Part shown: positions 59,982 to 64,000 of the stretch, piece after piece
Layout: each line of letters starts with the position of its first letter
How positions within the stretch are numbered: the stretch's first letter is position 1
Assembly: GCA_026686845.1 (NCBI GenBank)
Contig: JAIVEN010000006.1
Coordinates: forward strand, 30,488,501 to 30,552,500
Source: Adenanthera pavonina
Lineage: Eukaryota > Streptophyta > Magnoliopsida > Fabales > Fabaceae
Length of the DNA stretch: 64,000 bases
Reading direction: 5' to 3'
Notes under the pieces: generated by a model
Database searches by the model: none
The model's input: the letters and a program-made list of their open reading frames with translations, nothing else
Told to the model about the DNA's origin: nothing
Program-made: the position numbers and the translations under genes

Positions 59982-62900
59982 TTACAATTCATTGGGATTT
60001 ACCATTCCCAATTCTCTCCTTATTTTGCAGTGTCTGTCTTCTGATAGAGGCTTTGTGAGTATATCAGCAACTTGATCCTCTGTTGGGATGTACTCCAATC
60101 TAACTTCTCCTTTCAGAACGTGATCTCTTATGAAGTGGTGCCTAACTTCAATATGTTTAGTCCTCGAATGCATGACAGGATTCTTGGTGATATTTATAGC
60201 ACTTTGGTTGTCACACATGATTGGTGTCTCTTTCATTTTAACCTCAAGATCTTCAAGTTGCTGTTTCATCCAGATGACTTGGGCACAACAGCTTCCAGCT
60301 GCAACATACTCTGCTTCTGCAGTGGATAAGGCCACACTGTTTTGCTTTTTGCTGAACCATGAGACCAGGGATCCTCCAAGAAACTGACAGGCTCCACTTG
60401 TGCTTTTTCTGTCAGTTTTGGATCCTGCAAAATCAGCATCAGTGTATCCTTTGAGATCTTCTCCATTGCCTTTTGGATACCAAAGACCCATCTGTGATGT
60501 TCCAATAAGATATCTAAAAATTCTTTTCACAGCTGTTGCATGGGTTTCTTTGGGGCATGATTGGAACCTTGCACACATGCAGACACTGAACATAATGTCA
60601 GGTCTGCTGGCAGTTAGGTACAGCAGAGATCCGATCATTCTTCTGTACTGAGTAATGTCAAACATCTTCCCATTCTCATCCATGTCCAGTTTGGTTGCAG
60701 TAGCCATAGGTGTTCCCATTGGCTTGGCATTCTCCATACCAAACTTCTTTAACAGCTCCTTTAGATACTTGGATTGACTGAGGAAGATACCATCATTTAG
60801 CTGTCTGATTTGCAATCCAAGGAAGAAATTGAGTTCACCCATCATAGACATCTCGAATTCTCCCTGCATTAACTTAGAAAATTCCTTGCAAAGAACCTCA
60901 TTAGTAGCACCAAAAATAATATCATCAACATAGATTTGAACAATTAGTAAATCTTTATTTTCTTTCTTAGTAAATAAGGTTGTGTCAACTTTGCCTCTGT
61001 TAAACCCCTTTTCAGTTAGAAAATTGCTCAGTCTCTCATACCATGCTCTAGGGGCCTGTTTTAAACCATAGAGAGCTTTCTTCAGTTTATAAACATGGTT
61101 TGGTTTTGTAGAGTCCTCAAAACCTGGAGGTTGATCAACATAAACCTCTTCCATGATATATCCATTCAGAAAAGCACTTTTTACATCCATTTGATATAAT
61201 AAAATATTTTTCATGCATGCATATGCCAGTAGTATTCTTATAGCTTCTAATCTAGCTACTGGTGCAAAAGTTTCTTCAAAATCAATACCTTCTTCTTGAT
61301 TATACCCTTTAGCAACTAGTCTAGCTTTATTTCTGATTATTGTTCCAGATTCATCAAGTTTATTTCTGAAAACCCATTTGGTACCAATAACAGGATGATT
61401 TTTGGGTCTAGACACTAAATCCCAAACTTGATTTCTTTCAAATTGATTTAATTCATCTTGCATAGCCAAAATCCAGTAATCATCAGTTAAGGCCTCTTCA
61501 GTACATTTGGGTTCTATTTGAGAAATGAAAGCACAGTTGAGCATCTGTTCTCTTAACTGTTTTCTGGTTTTGACTCTCTCTAGAACATTCCCTATTACTT
61601 GATCAACAGGATGATTCCTTTGATATCTCCAAGCTCTAGGAAGTTCTTGAGATGTTTCCTCATTGTTTTCTTCATCAAACTCTTGCTCCTGGATATCTTC
61701 CTCTATATTAACAGATTCAGATATCTTTGGAGGTTCAGTTTTACTCTTATCAGAAATTCCTAGTTTTTCAAAATTGAAAGTAAGATCATCCTCATTGATA
61801 GTATGTTTTGAAACAGTTTCATTTTCAATGAAAACCACATGTACAGATTCTTCTATTACATTTGATCTTTTATTATAAATTCTATATGCCTTACTCCTAC
61901 TTGAATAACCCAGAAATATACCTTCATCAGATTTGGCATCAAATTTACCTAGATTTTCTTTACCATTGTTGTGAATGAAGCATTTGCACCCGAACACATG
62001 TAGGTGTGACAGATTTGGCTTTCTTCCCTTGTACAGCTCATATGGAGTCTTCCCAAGGATTGGTCTGATGTAAGCTCTGTTTATGATGTAACTTGCTGTA
62101 TTTACTGCATCAGCCCAGAATACTTGGGAGAGTTCCTTCTCATTTAGCATAGCTCTGGCCATCTCTCCAATAGTTCTATTCTTCCTTTCTACTACTCCAT
62201 TTTGTTGAGGAGTTCTTGGTGCTGAGAAGTTGTGATCAATCCCATGCTCATTGCAGTACTCCAGGAAGTATGCATTTTCAAATTCTCCTCCATGGTCTGA
62301 CCTGATAGACACAATAGAAATACCTTTCTCATTTTGCACTTTCTTGGCTAAGGTTGCAAATGCATCAAAGGTATCACTTTTGGAGGAAAGAAATAATGTC
62401 CAAGTAAATCTAGAATAATCATCAACAATTACAAGCACATACAGATTACCACCAAGACTTTTCACCCTAGATGGTCCAATTAAGTCCATATGCATCAATT
62501 CAAGTGGTCTAGTTGTGGTAACTACATTTTTAGATTTAAATGATGATTTGGTTTGTTTTCCTCTTAAGCATGCATCACATTCTTTATCCTTTTCAAAAGA
62601 TATTTTTGGTAGACCAGTTACTAGCTCATTTTTAATTAGTTTAGACAGTTGATTCATGTTCACATGAGCTAATCTTCTATGCCATAGCCAACTATCATTA
62701 TTCTGACTAATTAAGCATACAGAATCTAAGGGAGGAAGTTCATCAAGATCAATAGTATAGCAGTTACCATCCCTTTGAGCTTTGAGGATAACTTTGTGAT
62801 CACTTTTTCTGATGACCAGGCAAAACTTTGAGTCAAACAGCACCCAGTTTCCTTTGTCACAGGTCTGACTCACGCTTAGCAGGTTGTGGTTGAGTCCAAT

Positions 62901-63113
62901 CACAAACAGCACCTCTTCAATGGATGTTTCTGGATTTTTACCCACAATTCTAATACCAATGATTTTGCCATATTGGTCACCTCCAAAGGTCACCTTTCCT
63001 CCTTTCTTGTCTCTCAGGGTGATGAACTTCTCCTTATCACCTGTCATGTGACTTGAGCAGGCACTGTCCATATACCATTTGTTGCTCTTCTTAGCTTTGA
63101 GACAGACCTGCAA
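59982..63113 (-). CDS. pol: Element D pol polyprotein, intact (protease, integrase, RT, RNase H)
   Basis: 1043 codons open. Aspartic protease motif DSACSSHMT at about residue 16; GAG-pre-integrase/zinc finger with LWHRRLAH at about 142 and CDAC at about 176; integrase catalytic D-D-E at MDLIG (about 208), RSDHGGEFEN (about 271) and VVERKNR (about 305); reverse transcriptase with YVDD at about 728; RNase H with TDADF (about 891) and DNQSA (about 966). All catalytic residues I can identify are present. The frame opens without ATG (first codon here is TTG) and overlaps the 3' end of gag in the -1 register, so a Gag-Pol fusion by frameshift is likely. It ends MVNPNEL with TAA at 59982-59984, which lies inside a GTAAGT. 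Confidence 0.93.
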   Translation of the reverse strand: MQVCLKAKKSNKWYMDSACSSHMTGDKEKFITLRDKKGGKVTFGGDQYGKIIGIRIVGKNPETSIEEVLFVIGLNHNLLSVSQTCDKGNWVLFDSKFCLVIRKSDHKVILKAQRDGNCYTIDLDELPPLDSVCLISQNNDSWLWHRRLAHVNMNQLSKLIKNELVTGLPKISFEKDKECDACLRGKQTKSSFKSKNVVTTTRPLELMHMDLIGPSRVKSLGGNLYVLVIVDDYSRFTWTLFLSSKSDTFDAFATLAKKVQNEKGISIVSIRSDHGGEFENAYFLEYCNEHGIDHNFSAPRTPQQNGVVERKNRTIGEMARAMLNEKELSQVFWADAVNTASYIINRAYIRPILGKTPYELYKGRKPNLSHLHVFGCKCFIHNNGKENLGKFDAKSDEGIFLGYSSRSKAYRIYNKRSNVIEESVHVVFIENETVSKHTINEDDLTFNFEKLGISDKSKTEPPKISESVNIEEDIQEQEFDEENNEETSQELPRAWRYQRNHPVDQVIGNVLERVKTRKQLREQMLNCAFISQIEPKCTEEALTDDYWILAMQDELNQFERNQVWDLVSRPKNHPVIGTKWVFRNKLDESGTIIRNKARLVAKGYNQEEGIDFEETFAPVARLEAIRILLAYACMKNILLYQMDVKSAFLNGYIMEEVYVDQPPGFEDSTKPNHVYKLKKALYGLKQAPRAWYERLSNFLTEKGFNRGKVDTTLFTKKENKDLLIVQIYVDDIIFGATNEVLCKEFSKLMQGEFEMSMMGELNFFLGLQIRQLNDGIFLSQSKYLKELLKKFGMENAKPMGTPMATATKLDMDENGKMFDITQYRRMIGSLLYLTASRPDIMFSVCMCARFQSCPKETHATAVKRIFRYLIGTSQMGLWYPKGNGEDLKGYTDADFAGSKTDRKSTSGACQFLGGSLVSWFSKKQNSVALSTAEAEYVAAGSCCAQVIWMKQQLEDLEVKMKETPIMCDNQSAINITKNPVMHSRTKHIEVRHHFIRDHVLKGEVRLEYIPTEDQVADILTKPLSEDRHCKIRRELGMVNPNEL

Positions 63114-63121
63114 AACAATGT

Positions 63122-64000
63122 TTACGTTTTCCTTTTAGGTACCCAAATTTGCTTGGGTCCTTTTAGGTCAGTATATTTTTCCCTAGATGCAGATGCAACT
63201 TTGGGAACCCATTCAACTTTCCTGCCAAGCCCATTTTTCTTCAAGGCACAAGAACTGGAAATATGTCCCTTTTTGCTGTAGAAATGACAGGTAGTAAAAG
63301 GACTGCTAGATTGAGATGCAGGAAGAAAACAGTGCAGATAATACTTTTGTCTAGCATGCCTTGGTTGATCATATGTTTCAATGTGATGTAATGCATTAGT
63401 TTTCTTTTTATTGTTCTCAGCATGCACAAAATGTCTCATATAAGCATTCTGATTTTTCTTCCTAATCTTTTCCTTGACAGCACATGGATCATAGCCAAGA
63501 CCAGCTTTGCCTTGTGATATTCTTTGGCTCCCCATTAATGCAAACAACATGTCTTTGCCTCTAGTGAGCCTAGACATGCTTTTAACTAAATAGTCATTAG
63601 TTTGCTTGAGTTCAATGCATGAAGTGCAACAAACAGATTCAGTAGTGGGCAAAGAGGCAATTTCAGAAACTATGCTTTGGGATTCCAGCTTATTTATCCT
63701 TTTCTTTGCCAATTTCAGTTCTTTAGCAACTTTAATGAATTCATCATGAAGCTCATGAAATGCATCTTGTAATTCAGAATAGGAAGGTTCAGATTCATAT
63801 ACCTCTTCTTCCTGATCACTGCTGCATGAGGGTAAGACTTCTTCTGAGGCAAGTGCCATTAAACAAATGTTGGCAATCTCATCCTCATCTTCTTCTTCCT
63901 CATCTGAGCTGTTGCCCCATATGGATGAGATATAGGCTTTCTTCTTCTTCCCTTTGTCTACAGCTTTCTTTTCTTTTTCCTGCTTCTTAATGAATTGGGG
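63122..64000 (-). CDS. gag: Element D gag, 3' part (runs off the window)
   Basis: Open from the window edge to TAA at 63122-63124 (about 292 codons visible). It shows the stretch just after the first zinc knuckle (PQF at the edge), a Lys-rich run, an acidic Asp/Glu run, a coiled-coil-like region (FIKVAKELKLAKKRINKLESQ) and a second knuckle near 63270 that reads CHFYSKKGHISSSC. Element C has CHFCNKKGHISSSC there: the second Cys ligand is changed to Tyr (TAC at 63278-63280). Gag builds the particle and packages RNA. The N-terminal capsid part lies outside the window. The last residues are VPKRKT before the stop, overlapping pol. Confidence 0.88.
   Translation of the reverse strand, partial: PQFIKKQEKEKKAVDKGKKKKAYISSIWGNSSDEEEEDEDEIANICLMALASEEVLPSCSSDQEEEVYESEPSYSELQDAFHELHDEFIKVAKELKLAKKRINKLESQSIVSEIASLPTTESVCCTSCIELKQTNDYLVKSMSRLTRGKDMLFALMGSQRISQGKAGLGYDPCAVKEKIRKKNQNAYMRHFVHAENNKKKTNALHHIETYDQPRHARQKYYLHCFLPASQSSSPFTTCHFYSKKGHISSSCALKKNGLGRKVEWVPKVASASREKYTDLKGPKQIWVPKRKT

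Larger units (their letters stand above)
54773..64000 (-). mobile_element. Copia element D, largely intact, cut by the window end
   Basis: It has the same family order as A-C. The visible part contains the complete 3' LTR (54773-56497), polypurine tract, intact ORF3, spacer, intact pol and the 3' part of gag; 5' gag, primer site and 5' LTR lie beyond 64000. GAATC at 54768-54772 is the expected left target duplication. All visible reading frames are open. It inserted into the hAT arm 21 bp from solo LTR copy 5, the last visible event at this site. Confidence 0.93.

Overview
The window is AT-rich repetitive DNA from a flowering plant nuclear genome. The evidence is a plant-specific S-protein homologue gene, Ty1/copia retrotransposons primed by the initiator methionine tRNA, long TG...CA LTRs of the Ty3/gypsy type, and hAT, CACTA and MITE remnants. 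I see one ordinary host gene, at 2530-2940. Almost everything else is mobile DNA, much of it nested. I cannot name the species.

Layout: 1-420 is a 119-bp tandem repeat. 566-8880 holds remnants and solo copies of a long-LTR family (one inserted inside another), two MITE-like elements and the S-protein gene. 8881-20680 is copia element A, complete in outline, with a GCCTC target duplication, but its genes are broken. 20686-24304 is non-coding. 24310-42485 is copia element B (TATAT duplication), internally deleted and split by copia element C (27391-38237). 42486-44914 is non-coding, with a CACTA-like end. 44915-45570 is an old copia LTR fragment broken by a hAT transposon that starts at 45571. 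The hAT transposase remnant (46789-50330) is itself split by a solo LTR (47178-50087, TTCAA duplication). Its far arm is split by another solo LTR (51323-54751, CCTAA duplication) and then by copia element D (54773 to beyond the window end).

The four copia elements belong to one family, all on the minus strand, in two subfamilies by LTR ends (A/B and C/D). Each has gag, then pol in the -1 frame with a short overlap, then about 1 kb of non-coding spacer, then a third ORF of about 730 codons, then a polypurine tract and a 1.6-1.7 kb LTR. D keeps long open frames for pol and ORF3 and for the visible part of gag, so it is the best candidate for a recently active copy.

The most unusual features are these. 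ORF3 is large and conserved, has no envelope-like membrane segments, and contains a domain that resembles the 'putative plant transposon protein' family. A splice-donor-like GTAAGT overlaps the pol stop codon in all four copies, with a matching acceptor-like site just upstream of ORF3. A short motif (TTCGTCTG/CAGACGAA, with the palindrome AATTCGAATT) is repeated many times both in the LTRs and in the pol-ORF3 spacer. All identifications rest on reading motifs by eye; no database search was run.
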